Part shown: positions 8,804-20,639 of the stretch, piece after piece
Position numbering within the stretch: the first letter of the stretch is position 1
How the letters are laid out: each line of letters begins with the position of its first letter
NCBI GenBank assembly: GCA_002104905.1
Contig: MCFE01000002.1
Location: 1-64,000, forward strand
DNA: 64,000 bases
From: Basidiobolus meristosporus CBS 931.73
Lineage: Eukaryota; Basidiobolomycota; Basidiobolomycetes; Basidiobolales; Basidiobolaceae
Direction of reading: 5' to 3'
Program-made: the position numbers and the translations under genes
Notes under the pieces: model-generated
Databases searched by the model: none
What the model was told of the DNA's origin: nothing
What the model saw: the letters and a program-made list of their open reading frames with translations, nothing else

Positions 8804-9940
8804 CTACATCAACGGCTCCTGTGAGGTCTGGGCTGGGCCGATTGGCATTGTGGAGCTGTAGGGCAGATATCTCAATCCAGTGAGGATAAGTTTGAGAGAT
8901 AGCAGGTAACTGTGTGAGCTTATTCTTCGAGTATACTTAGTTGGCATCACAACAGCCTGTGGGATTTCTGAGGGTTTTTTACTTGCTGGCACTGCCTTCA
9001 GCTTATCCTTACCAGAATCAGGCAATTTCTTTGCAATTTTTCAAGGCTGTACTAACTAAATTGGGTGAATGACCATAAATCTGAATTTTTATACCTTCAA
9101 AGCTACATTATTTTCCTTTATCATAGCGTGTACAGTGGGTTTAGCAATAGGGATGGGTTCGTTACACATCAGATATTCATTTAAATATTCTAGTGGAAGA
9201 ATTGCCAACAATATCCCAATGCTGAAGGGATTGAATATATAGTGTTAGTTACAGGTTTTTGATCGTATATTGAAGTGCTTGCAACGTCCGTGTAGACATC
9301 CTCAACCCCTACTAGAGCAGCATGTACTCGCTTTGCTATGCAATACTACCCCAGATTAGTCATGACACCCATGAAGTAGATTGAATACAGTGTTGGTTGC
9401 GACAGTCAGGGATACACTGGACCTGTGAAAATCCTCGGCGTGTTTGTAGCCACATCTAATACAGTAAACTGCAGCTATACTTTCGGAAGAATGAAAATGG
9501 TCCTCTTTATTTCTACACACTTTGTGTTAAATTGCCCGATGATCAGTTAATCTTGAACATTTGTAGATCGGCTGCAATCTTATTGGTCAGTACTACCGTC
9601 CAAAACAAGCTGGCCTCTCGTTTATCATAGCAATGAATTCTGACATTAACTCGTCGTCGTGGTTTGACTCTCTCGGATTTTTTGTTGCTGCCAAGATGTT
9701 GCTTCCTGTATTCAGCAGGTGAAGTTTTTTTTGCCACCTTGAAATATTTCTTTCGGCATTTCCACAATTTTGAAGTATTGTCAAAAAATTGATACGATAT
9801 TCATTTCCCAACCAGAATGATTTTCTTGCCGATTGGCTGAAAGTAAACCTGACGGATGAAATCCAGGTGCAATGCCAATTAATGGCAACATATCTGTTAG
9901 CTTTAGCCCTTCGCATTATCCCGCTAATGGCTTCTAACAT
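8804..9940 (-). other. Possible unresolved multi-exon gene or gene remnant
   Basis: Several short coding-looking stretches lie on the minus strand with plausible splice sites, but I could not join them into one confident model. They include a basic stretch near 9600-9750 (KPRRRVNVRI), a stretch near 9360-9480 with a CxxC pair (CIRCGYKHAE) and stretches near 9260-9320 (VHAALVGVED). Near 9090-9215 a run containing CNEPIPIAKP ends at AAG/GTATAA and could join in phase to 8804-9040 (KDKLKAVPAS). Some required introns would be only 33-38 nt, shorter than those elsewhere in the window. It may be a real small gene, a decayed gene, or chance. Confidence 0.25.
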
Positions 9941-10099
9941 CGACTCTGCTTGCCTGCATACAGGTTTGATAAGTTGGTTTATTGTAACAATCGAAGACCT
10001 TCATAAATACAATACAAATTGTAAAGAATATGGCAAGATTCGCACAACATCGGCCATTACATTATTTTAGTAACATAGCTTGATACTACTATTTGATGA

Positions 10100-11618
10100 T
10101 TATTTCTTCTTTAGCCTTGCCACAAAAAAGCCGGAGGTGCTAGAAACCAGCGGCTCGAATCGGGCACATTTACTAAGATCAATATCATCAGAGTGTGATT
10201 TTGCTTTTGTGTAAGTAAGATGTTCTATGTGCGGAATGTCTTGGAGTTCACAATCCTGATGATTGCGAATAAACCATTCTATTACCTCTTCATTTTGCTT
10301 GCGGGATAGACTGCAAGTACTGTATACTAATACACCTCCACTCTTGAGTAGCTCCCAGCCTCTGGAGATCAAGTCTTTCTAGTATAAGGTTTAGACCTGT
10401 GCTTCCGATGAGTTTACAGTGATTGTTAGGAATACCTGTAACTTGGTGATGGTGTTGATACGATCCGGATTTAGGAAGTTCTTTTCAAAGTTGTCCCAAC
10501 CCCACTTGTCGTACTGAGAAAGCATTGTAAGTACCTCTGCTGCTCAACCACAGTAAATGATGCTTCTACCTTCAAAATATGAGATATCGATCCATCATGG
10601 GTACATTCAGCGTCAACCAAGATCTACGAAGATAAACTGCTATATCAGTAATCTTACGCCTATGATGGTTTGTAGTGTCGTTCATACCTTGTCATACAAT
10701 AGATCTGGGTGTATGTGCTGCGGGTCATCTCTTAGCAACCGTGGTGCATAGAACGGTTTCTGCGCTTTTTCTGGTACAATGGCATCTTCTGTTACTTGTG
10801 GCCCACTGCAGCCAACCTTCAGATGCGATTTCTCCCCTCCTTTACGGACACATCTGCCAGGATGGACGCAGACCGTTGGAGCATGGATATTAAATGTTGT
10901 TCCGTCATGTACAAACACCCTGGCGCGAAAGACTTTGTACTTCTTTAACAAGCTTCTGCATGTCGCAGCTCGATGCTCTGAAATATCTACTCCCGTTACT
11001 GTCCCTGATCCATCCTTACCGAGGGAATCGGCAATCATACAAAGCTTGGCACCTATAATGAAGCATGTTGGTAAATCAAGGCTGATTTGGTTGCCTCTAG
11101 CGTATCATTCTATACCAGGCGCACAGCACAAGTCCAAAATATGGTCGTCAGGCCTTACATCCAAGGCATATACCGCTAATCCCGAACTTAAATCTATTCC
11201 AAAAACCTTTAACAAGCATTAACAGCTGATCAACGGAAGAAAATTATAGCGACGGCTTACTTTTCCAGCCTTATATCTATAACACAGTAATAAGGCGGTT
11301 ACTACAACTGAGCAGGCGAAATTAGAGTTATAAAATGAACACTCACAAGGCCGAGCTAGCAATCTTTATCGTGCCATCCAAACCATAGAATCCAGGAACT
11401 CCAGGAACCTCCCATATGTCTGTGTTCAGCTCTTTCTTCAGCTCCCCGACTATTTCTTTTTCGTCCAATGTGGGGTTTATCCGAATGTATCTGGGTAAAT
11501 TAACTGACTGTCCGTATATTGTGGGATCGATCTCATTCTCTTCTAAAAATTTTAGGAACGCCGGCGGGAAATTCTGGTCTTTGGCTGACCACTGTTGGCC
11601 TTCACTCAGGGCAGTCAT
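10100..11618 (-). CDS. NSUN-family RNA cytosine-C5 methyltransferase
   Basis: Seven exons, by phase and splice sites: 11347-11618, 11261-11276, 11116-11206, 10688-11052, 10570-10623, 10436-10513, 10100-10378, giving 384 residues. It transfers methyl from S-adenosylmethionine to cytosine C5 in tRNA or rRNA. Visible motifs are an N-terminal LPRYIRINP segment, the SAM-binding DLCCAPGAK (about 121-129), VTGVDIS, motif IV DAECTHDGS with Cys255, and motif VI VYSTCSL with catalytic Cys314, ending near SGFFVARLKKK. Both cysteines expected of the NOL1/NOP2/Sun mechanism are present. Exon 2 is only 16 nt. An insertion of about 60 residues before motif IV contains several Cys and His. There is no PUA domain or long basic extension, so it is a minimal member. 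Which NSUN subfamily, and so which RNA, is unresolved. Confidence 0.88.
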
Positions 11619-12050
11619 GCTTCGACTGTTCGTTGTAAGTCTGTCGACTCTAAAAGCACTGCGTTTTCGCTAGCCAATTTTTTGCGAAATTTCGATGAGC
11701 CAAGTTAGCTAAAAAAAATCGTGTTCAATCGCTAGTGAAGGACAATCACGCAGTGTAAGATCTATATATAGGGCACTAATTTAATCTCGATATGGCCTTT
11801 TTCTTATACGAGGTTGTATTCTCCGAATATCTAAGATACACATTGTTGAGGGCGCCATGTTCTGAGGATCTTAATGTTGCTAAATCTATGCATAATAGAT
11901 TCATGAAGAGGGCATTTTGATTTTTGATCTTTCTTTGTGCGTTGATCTCATCCCATAACCCCTGTCGATTTTTTGTGCCTAAGTGAGGTTGTCGCTCATC
12001 GGAATACGTTCTTCCTTTTCCATTTCCTTGAGTGTTAATTGGAACCTACT
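11619..12050. promoter_or_regulatory. Shared divergent promoter region
   Basis: The 432-bp gap separates the NSUN gene (minus) from the ribosomal protein gene eL33 (plus), so both promoters must lie here. A pyrimidine-rich stretch (CTTCCTTTTCCATTTCC, about 12011-12027) sits just upstream of the eL33 start, as is common for ribosomal protein transcription starts. No defined operator was recognised. Confidence 0.4.
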
Positions 12051-12528
12051 ATGAGCCAACCAGTTCGGTAAGAAATTTAAGCTACATATTTCCGCGGCCT
12101 ACATGTAATTATAGGCGAATTCACATCCGTGCGTTTCATATATCCATCCATCTGTTTACTCGTGCTCTGCCCTACTTTTGTTTTAAGAAAGTTGACTAAT
12201 ATGCTTTTTACTGTAATCCAGTCTTTACTCTAAGGGCCGTGTTTTGGGCTTCAAGCGTGCCAAGCGTAACCAAAGAACCAACACCTCTTTGGTTCAGCTT
12301 GAAAATGTCTCTACCAAGGAAGATACCCAGTTCTACCTTGGCAAGCGTGTCGCTTATGTCTACCGTGCTAAGCGTGAAATCAATGGCTCCAAGGTCCGTG
12401 TTATCTGGGGACGTGTCACTCGCCCCCATGGAAACTCTGGTGTTGTCAAGGCCAAGTTCAGATCCAACTTGCCTCCCCACTCCTTCGGTGCTAGCGTTCG
12501 TGTCATGATGTATCCTTCCCGTGTTTGA
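12051..12528 (+). CDS. RPL33: 60S ribosomal protein eL33 (L35a/Rpl33)
   Basis: Two exons, 12051-12067 and 12222-12528, giving 107 residues; the yeast and human proteins are of the same size. The first exon encodes only MSQPVR, a pattern typical of ribosomal protein genes with a 5'-proximal intron. Family blocks are clear: [46 protein letters not shown]. The protein is a component of the large cytosolic ribosomal subunit. The 154-nt intron is longer than most in this window and could hold regulatory signals. A poly(A) signal AATAAA follows at 12587-12592. Confidence 0.97.
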
Positions 12529-12586
12529 ATCTAAGCCGTCCTTATGTTCAAATTGCTGTTGGGCAAGAGGTCTTCAATTTGTACTG

Positions 12587-12592
12587 AATAAA
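12587..12592 (+). terminator. Poly(A) signal AATAAA of the eL33 gene
   Basis: A canonical AATAAA lies 59 bp after the eL33 stop codon, on the same strand and at a normal distance. Confidence 0.6.
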
Positions 12593-14239
12593 TTTGAGAG
12601 CATCGGAAACAGCAGTAACTAGCAATATGGAGTCTGTCACTGACAACACTCAACAACATGGTTTTCTAGGACCGGCGTCACTTCTTGGTTTCCACATATA
12701 TTAGTCATGAGTACCGTAAGGAAACCCGTAGATTTATTGTGTTGTTAAGTGGAAACATGATCAATCTAGCAGCTACTCACGAGGGTCATGAATTTTGGTG
12801 ATGATTTTGCTCTCATTGTTTGTACTTCATTTATACTGGAGTGTGTATGCGTTGTCCAGAGTCTAAATATGTTGTTTCAACTGTAACTGCTACAATGACC
12901 ACGTGGATAACAGTTTTAGCTCGCGTTAGAGGTGGTTCGGAAAGGTATTACTGACTGGAATTTTCCAAGTTTACCCCGGAAAAATACATGTGAGAGCCTT
13001 TGTTTACTTGGTACAATCGAGTAGAAGGGTCGTAAAAGGGTCCTCGCGCTTTCCTCGCCCATAGAAGCAATTTGTTCCTAAGGTTGATGTAACAGGAACA
13101 AGAGAAGTGCAAGAAAGTAGGTGTTACATCGTAATGATAAATAAAACAAGATGTACACAGGTACTGCTAAGGTAGCTTACCATTCTAGGTGGTTGGTTCA
13201 AAATAATACCGAGCGAAAGTGGCCGCAAATGGAAATGCAAAGGTGTTGGTTTCCTTTAGGAAGAAAGAATAAAGCAATTTGAAAATACCTGAGGCAGATC
13301 TAATAGAAATATGCCGTCTGGTTGCTTGTTTATCATCTGCAGTTGGCATTGGAGCGTGGAAGGGTATGCTAATATTAAACGGATTCGTGCTTACAAGGCG
13401 TTTTGGGATATCAGCGAACTCGACACGCCGTCGTGGTGTATTGGATAGCTCCCAAAGATATCTCAATGACCAACTATTGAAATGAATATATAAATTAACG
13501 ACAAACCAATCAGACCATGGAGAATCATTTTATCATTCCCATTGTTGGATGTGCAAATAATGTACATCAATTGTCGTGTTCAACACCTCAATCACCGTGT
13601 GAGCCAAGTTCTAATGGATTTTGTAGAGCTATGTAGCATATTTTAGGGGTTGTTTTGGGGATGTCGGCTTGAGCCAAGGTCCATTCAGCATCAATGTTTC
13701 AACAGTTCACCTGGATTCTTGTAAGGCAATGACAGTATAGTTTTAACAGGTCTGTCTTCGCCACCATTGTAGCGAGTGCGCAGTTTATCTTGTGAGCAGA
13801 CCACAGAAACCAACGGTCCCATCTATTTCCAAAGCCCCATTAAAGCCGCTTGGTACTATAATTTGGCAGCGAGAGACAGTAAGATTCACATGCATGGAGA
13901 TTTTATTTATTTTAACTTCACCCAGCGAGGTAACTCGTGCTATTGGCATGTCTGATCATTGATGAATAGTTCTATCTGCTAGGTACTTTCCTAATATTTC
14001 AAGTCCAAAGAGAAGGTAAATTTAAGGGTCAGAATAAGAAATAATGGCGACACAAAAGGGTGGTCAATGGGTTTGATATTATATAAGCTTGAAATCAACT
14101 TCAAAAGCGAGAAAGGTTGAAGGAAATACGGGCGTGGATTACTTCAAAATAGCGGAAATAAACTTTGCCAAAAATTGCAACTAATAAAGAATAGATGTTT
14201 TAATTAGATTATTGGTGCTAACCTCGAGGTGCTCCGCGT
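12593..14239. other. Intergenic, no gene recognised
   Basis: About 1.6 kb between convergently ending genes. Open frames near 13185-13485 exist on both strands but overlap each other and show no family motif. Nothing else is supported. Confidence 0.45.
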
Positions 14240-16451
14240 TTACCGAGAAACATATTGAGATTTCTCTGTCAGAGGAGAACTGTGCAGGACCTCTTGCTTA
14301 TGCTCTAGGTTCGCTTGTTTTAAATGCCCACCGCCTATGTTGTGTTGATAGTGCTTTCCGATTCTTTGCTCCCAATGGCGATTGCGATCCCACTCCAAAA
14401 CTCGGACACTCCAGGATATCGAGTGCCAGGTGTCTTTAAGCTCTTGGATTTTTTGCTTCAATACCGTGACAACTCGATCCTTAGTCATGACCCCTGCTTG
14501 ACCATCATTGAGCTTGAGCTGCTGGATTGAAGTAAGGATACCCTTCTTCGCATCGTTCAGGTGGTTCAGATAAGTCAGCATGGAGCGGCGATAAGGCTCG
14601 TAGTTAAGATTGTACATGTGATGATGAAGGGCTTCGAAGTGTTTAAATGAGTACATAGTAAGTCTAGGATGGTGTGCGTAGCTTTCCAAAATGTTGTTGT
14701 TCTCCAATAAACGTAGCGGCTTGACAATGAAGATAATTCTAGCTGTTTCCGGAAAAAACGGAGCGCGCTTTGAAATAGTGGGTGAGTTGGGTATTTGTGG
14801 CTCTCTTGGTAATTTCAGTTCCACCGTTTCTACGTCGTACAAATCCGCCAAACTCAAGTCCAGCCTGGTTATTTGCTGAAGCTTGATGAAACCTCGAAGG
14901 AAATGCAACCGGAACTGTGCTGCATCCGATAGATTTTTGGAGTTTTTCAGAGAATATTGTATGTCTTCAATAGAATTTGTCTCGACATTCTCCTCGCGCG
15001 TGGCGAGCACTGTATTCCACTCACTCTTCGTCAGAGTGGGGTCGTCCCGAATCTTTATCATCGGCATGGTGTGTTTACGATCCTTGGGGATCAGGATATT
15101 CAATCCAGAGGGCGTGGCCTGCAGGTGGAGTAAACTGATATATAGCCCAGGGGAAGGGCGTGTATACCTTGCATTGAATAAACTCCAGGCTTGCGAAAAG
15201 ACTGTGCAGCATGACGCATATACTTCGGTATCCAGACACTCCACAGTACGCCACTTAAGGGTTCCATTCTTGATGGATTCAGCAGCAATCGAAGGAAGTG
15301 AATCGTCGGATACATACTGGAAAGATAGAAGCATCTTGGAGGCGAGCTGAAGCAGATCTAGCGGATGCTCATACAACAACCCGAGCTTAGGTAAGGGGGT
15401 GATTTTCATTAAATTGCAAGCAGCGTCGCAAAAAGCTAGTCTTAAGTCGACATTATAGCCTTGATGCCTAGCTTGGTTATGAACTAGCGGGTTGTAGGTG
15501 TATGAAGTATTGGTGTTTTCCCAATCCATTGCTGCTTTCAGAATCCACACGAAGTCGTCACTCTGTTCGTTGAAATCCTTATCTCCCTTCACCGAGGAGA
15601 ATGACTCGGTAACCAAAACAGTTGGTAACAGTCCGTTACTTGTTTGGAGAATTTTGTGGTCGCTCCGGAATACCATAACGCTCAAGAAGAGGCAATCACG
15701 CCGGAGTTTCGTCTTCAAGGAGGTATAGGATCTACCGAAAAAATTGGAAAATGAACTATGTTTCGGAGGCAACTTCGTTGCTTCGTCGGAATTTCTGGAC
15801 AGAATAGGCTTCATTGTTGCCAATTAGTTCGATGTGTAGTGGTACGAAAGACAATTTTGCTATTTTGTACTTACAAGCTTTGAGGCCATCAACTCAAAAT
15901 AGTCCGGCTTTTTACTCAACAACATAAGGGATTTCTGATATGTCGTTAGTACGGGCTTATTGACGGAGGTATAGATTCAAGCGGAATACATACTCTGGCT
16001 TCGGGAGGATAGGATTCGATGGAATATGCATCGTTGAGCCAGCTATTGAGGGTTTGAGAGTAACTGTAGGTGGATATTCAAATTAGTCTGGATGTCTTGG
16101 GTTGCAAGTTGAACGATCGGGCTTACATTGCGTAGTTCCACTCATCCCAGTACTCAAAATGGTCACAGCACTGCGATAGAACATCTGTTAGTAATTTGCA
16201 TTGACAGAGGCTTTCGGTATGTCCTATACCAACTCAACGGCCTTTCGGATCAGGGTTCCTTGCGGAATTTTTAGATGAATGACCTTTGCCCGAGTCAAGT
16301 CCCTGACACTGATGGTAACATTAGGAGAGCTATGGAATATCTTAGTTAATTGCACCCAAGACTTGATGGGATGTAAATGGTAAAGCTCATACTTGGTGTC
16401 CTCGTAGGCCGATCCATTATTGCTCTTGAAGAGACTTTCGTGGGAGTTCAT
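14240..16451 (-). CDS. Uncharacterised multi-exon protein
   Basis: Proposed exons, all in phase: 16230-16451, 16127-16170, 15994-16063, 15875-15934, 14240-15808. The first intron has a perfect TACTAAC branch site and the others have GTAAGC, GTATGT and GTAAGT donors. The product is about 655 residues. The first ATG in this exon (16449-16451) was used; the frame stays open upstream without an ATG, so a further 5' exon is possible. At the 3' end a donor (CG/GTAAAC) just before the stop could splice over 62 nt to a short last exon and replace the last residues. I do not recognise the family: there is no membrane segment, an aromatic-rich N-terminal region, and helical, basic C-terminal residues (about 560-620). 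An alternative is that the large exon starts a separate gene at its ATG (15814). Confidence 0.6.
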
Positions 16452-18817
16452 TTGAATGAAATATGGGATGTAGCGGTGGTATGGAAGAGTGGAGTCTTCG
16501 GAAAGCCTATCAAATGTATCAATATGCCTATAGCGTATGCAGTGAGAAGGGAAGAGAACTAATCGTAGGTAGAGGAAGAGATTGATATGAATCGTGAGGA
16601 AGTACTACGGTGGGTGCTTAAATAAGTGATCTTGTGGTATATCAAGCTCTCGATCGGCTTTGGAACCTGTCCGGTAGATTTTACTCCTTTTCCCTTTAGC
16701 CTAAATGAACGTGACTGCACGCATTGAGATCAAATTTGTATTTGGCGACTAATGTCAGGTTCAACAAGCAAACCATGAATGTGATAAAAACAAGATCTGA
16801 ATAGGATGAATATATTCATGAAGGCCTGCCAGTTTAAAATAATCTAAATCTTCCCACTCTGTTGAACTGAATAAAGAGTTCGATTGAGTTTCCAGCTAGT
16901 GGGTACTTACATACGAGTCATGCGGAGCTTGGAGCCCCTGATTAGTAACTAATATCAACACCAAATTGGTTAAAACTAATCATCAGAATGCGGCGATGCG
17001 ATGCAAGCATGCGTTTCGGAATCTCCAACCATATGCACTTCCTAACGAACAGGATGGCTCTCGTGTAGAAGCGAGTCCGTTCAACCTCACACTTCCCTCA
17101 CAATGTCTTAATAGATTCAGGAGCATGGCCATAACGACTCATGATCACGGTGCTCGCTCAACTTCATCACACGATCTCCATAGACCAAGCGCTCATATCC
17201 GGGATAGTGCCTAAGCTATGTCTCTACGGCCCATTGATTCTTCCTTCGCTTGGCTTTACATCTGGACTGCTATCCGTATGATTTACACTGCTGAACACTC
17301 CGAAGCGGTTAGATTTGAAACAAACACCGGCGGTAGGATGCTTAGATTTGCTTGACACCTTCCTTTCTGAACTTCGTGACACTGCTTATGTGGAACGAAG
17401 CATCTACGATGACCCCATGGTCCAATGTAGCTCCTCAGATACCGTAGGTGGAGGAATGCGAGTCCGATCTGATTGGCTGTATTTCACACTTATGTAGATA
17501 CAAGTACAAATTATAACAAATAAATATCCTCAAACCGAGGTTAATAACAACAACCAACAGAGAAACCAAGTAACGGCCTCTTTTCTGCTGCCTTCATCCG
17601 ATGCCGATGGGTTAAATTCGGCCCAAGAAGGGTAAATTTCTTGACGTGATAATTTAAACATCAACGCCTGATTTTCAGACAATTGAGGCCATTTGGTTTG
17701 ATGTTACAATTGATCGCAGGGTGGCGATATTACTGAAGAACGGATGTCAAGGCACCCAATACCCAGCCAAAACATCCATTTCACTTGCTGGAAACCTCAA
17801 GGTACCGAAACCCTGAACACAACAGAAACGCTGTTGTTTAACACATCATTTTAGGGTCCGCGCCTTGCTTACTGAGGCGGTGACGATTTGTGTTGTACCT
17901 GACTCCACAAAAGACTTAATAGGGTTTTAGAACGGACTCATGCGCTCCTTTTAATATCTTCTCCCTTTTCCAATGTGAGGCGTATCTCAGGAAATATCGA
18001 TATCTGGAGTGCATTTCATCTCCTTACCCCATGGTGAAGTATTGTCCAAATGCCATCCCACCCTAGTTCAGTCAGTGCTGGTGAGTTCAGCACGCGATTC
18101 ACCTGACAACATGGTTTAGACCGTCTAGGGAATAACAGGGTTTGAAGTGGTTTTTCTCCGTCCTCGACCTGCAATTATCCGTATTTTGTTGAGCGACCAT
18201 TTACTCCTTTTCTAGAAATCGGAAAATCCCCATGCTATTAATTACCGAGGAGAGCGTGAATGCCCTTCACCAGGGAAAACTACCCGGGAATTATCGAAGA
18301 TCCGCCTGGCCTATCGCGCTGGTGTGGCTTGAACTCCAGCTCCTTTCATTTAACTCCACCCCCTCTGCCCCCGTCAGCCTGCAGCAAACTTGTCATTGCA
18401 AATGCCGTGTTATAATAGCTCATGGTTGCGCATCAACCTCATGAAAGCAACCCAGGTTTAGATCAGGTGATGTTTTCCTTATTGAAGCTGATTGCAATTG
18501 TAATGATATCATCCATCATGGGTGTATCTGGTTATCCGGAATAGAGGAACATTCTGGATAAATGTGCATGCAAATCTACGGGATTCCTGATGGATTCGCT
18601 CGATATTGATAGTTTATTGGATCTCGCCATTTTCAAGTGTGCCCCAGCGGAACCAGGTTTGATATAAAATCTAAAAAAAACGGTTTAGATCTGCACACTT
18701 TGGGTGGATTGAAAATTTTTTGACTTGGGGGAGGAATGATTAAACCATGTTTTAGGTGTCGACTCACTTTGCCCTTGTTGGTTATCCTCCCACCGTTGAC
18801 GGACTCACTTGTATATT
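16452..18817. other. Intergenic, no gene recognised
   Basis: About 2.4 kb. A stretch at about 17215-17500 reads as short coding-like pieces broken by stops (for example SSFAWLYIWTAIRM) and may be a decayed gene, but no family is evident. The right end is the OLA1 promoter. Confidence 0.4.
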
Positions 18818-20143
18818 ATGCCTCCCAAGAAGCAAGTTAAAGAAGAAAAGGCTCTACTTGGCAGACCTTCCAACAATCTCAAGATCGGTGTTGTTGGCTT
18901 ACCTAACGTTGGGTAATATATTATTCCTTTCTGACCAACTTGCCCAGCGCAGTACTAATCTTTCCATACTTTAGTAAATCCACTTTCTTCAATGCCATTA
19001 CAAACTCGGCTGTAGCTGCTGAGAATTATCCTTTCTGTACCATTGGTATGCTTTACATGTGTATGGCATCTGTGCTACCCAGTTCTAATTTCCCTTGCAA
19101 TCATAGATCCCGAAGAATCCAGAGTCGCTGTTCCCGATGAAAGATTCGATTGGTTGTGCCAACACTTCAAGCCTGCCTCCAAGGTCCCTGCTTTCTTGAC
19201 TGTCATTGATATTGCTGGCTTGGTTAAGGGCGCTGCTGGTGGTGCCGGTCTTGGCAACGCTTTCTTGTCCCACGTTCGTTCAGTGGATGCTATCTTCCAT
19301 GTTGTTCGTGCTTTCGATGAGGAAGACGTTATCCATGTTGAGGGTGAGCTGGACCCTCTTCGTGATTTGGAGATCATCCATGAGGAACTTCGTTTGAAGG
19401 ATGAGGAATTCCTTGCCAAGAAGTATGACTCTTTGGTCAAGGAAACCGTTCGTATTGGTAACGGTGGCAATGCCCAGGATAAGGCCAAGAAGGAGGAGTG
19501 TGCTATTGTCAAAAAGGTTTTGGACTGGGTCGCCATCGAAAAGAAGGATGTTCGTAAGGGAGACTGGAGTAACAAAGAAATTGAAATCATCAACGGCTTG
19601 ATGCTCATTACCGCCAAACCAGTTATCTATCTTGCCAATTTAAGTGAACGTGACTTCATTCGTAAGAAGAACAAGTGGTTGCCCAAGATTAAGGGATGGA
19701 TTGATGAGCATAACCCCGGAGATCAACTCATTCCTTTCAGCGCAGCACTTGAATATCGTATCTCCCTTCTCTCCACTCCTGAAGAGAAGGCCGAGGCTCT
19801 TAAGGAAGCTGGTGTCGATTCCAACTTCCCCAAGATCATTGTTGCTGGATACAAGGCTCTTCAATTGATTTACTACTTCACTGGTGGACCTGATGAAGTA
19901 CGTGCTTGGACGATTCGTAAAAACACCAAAGCTCCACAAGCCGCCGGAGTTATCCACACCGATTTCGAGCGTGGATTCATCATGGCTGAAACCATGAAGT
20001 ACTCCGACCTCAAGGAGTTGGGCTCTGAGGCTGCTGTCAAGGCTGCTGGTAAATATAACCAAAAGGGTAAGGAATACGTTGTTGAAGATGGAGATATTAT
20101 TTTCTTCAAGTTCAACACCACCACTCAACCCAAGAAGAAATAA
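18818..20143 (+). CDS. OLA1: Obg-like ATPase OLA1 (YchF family)
   Basis: Three exons, 18818-18912, 18975-19045 and 19107-20143, giving 400 residues, close to the usual 394-396. The P-loop GLPNVGKS (27-34) is split by intron 1 inside the glycine codon. The switch II motif is DIAGLVKGA (90-98). The base-recognition motif is NLSE (233-236) rather than NKxD, which in this family goes with ATP rather than GTP preference. A coiled-coil insertion (about 130-210) and a C-terminal TGS domain (about 300-390) complete the layout. The enzyme is a cytosolic ATPase linked to ribosome function and stress responses. Codon use is strongly biased (GGT, AAG, GTC), consistent with high expression. Confidence 0.97.
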
Positions 20144-20639
20144 ACACCCACTAGATATATCGCTGTTTTAACGATATTGCTCACACACTCACATTCCATA
20201 AATTCGTTTTTAAGTGACCTAGATCCGCTCTCACTCTACGGATTCCATAATTTCGAAAGAACGATACTTTATTTACGCATGTTTTGTGGTGTTACTCGAA
20301 CTACAGAAAACCAACAAAAGTCTATCTATATATCTAAAAGCCAAGCGGGTGATCGAAAAAATCCATATTTGTTACTGAAAACGATAGATTTCTACGTATC
20401 AAACAGAACACGGACTTGTACATGAACAAGTTCGCTGGCTGCGGGTAAATGTGGTTCTCAACTAGAAAAAATACAGGTGATTTAGGGATAGATGATCATT
20501 ACAGGAAATCAGATGGAGGTGATAAGATTCTGTTCAGAGAAATCTTTAAGATAACCGAAGGAATTATGGGACTTGGCTCATACAGTGCAACACCTGTTTA
20601 CAAATTTACGTTTTATACATTTGTGATTTCCTTAACATA
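20144..20639. other. Gap between convergent genes
   Basis: About 500 bp between the 3' ends of OLA1 and the XMAP215-like gene. It should hold both terminators. No gene seen. Confidence 0.5.

Noticed and set aside
13185-13485. Overlapping 93-codon minus and 68-codon plus frames
   Set aside because: They are mutual shadows, lack motifs and have no splice-supported neighbours.
19075-20128. Several long antisense frames over OLA1
   Set aside because: Shadows created by the strong codon bias of OLA1, which is unambiguous on the plus strand.
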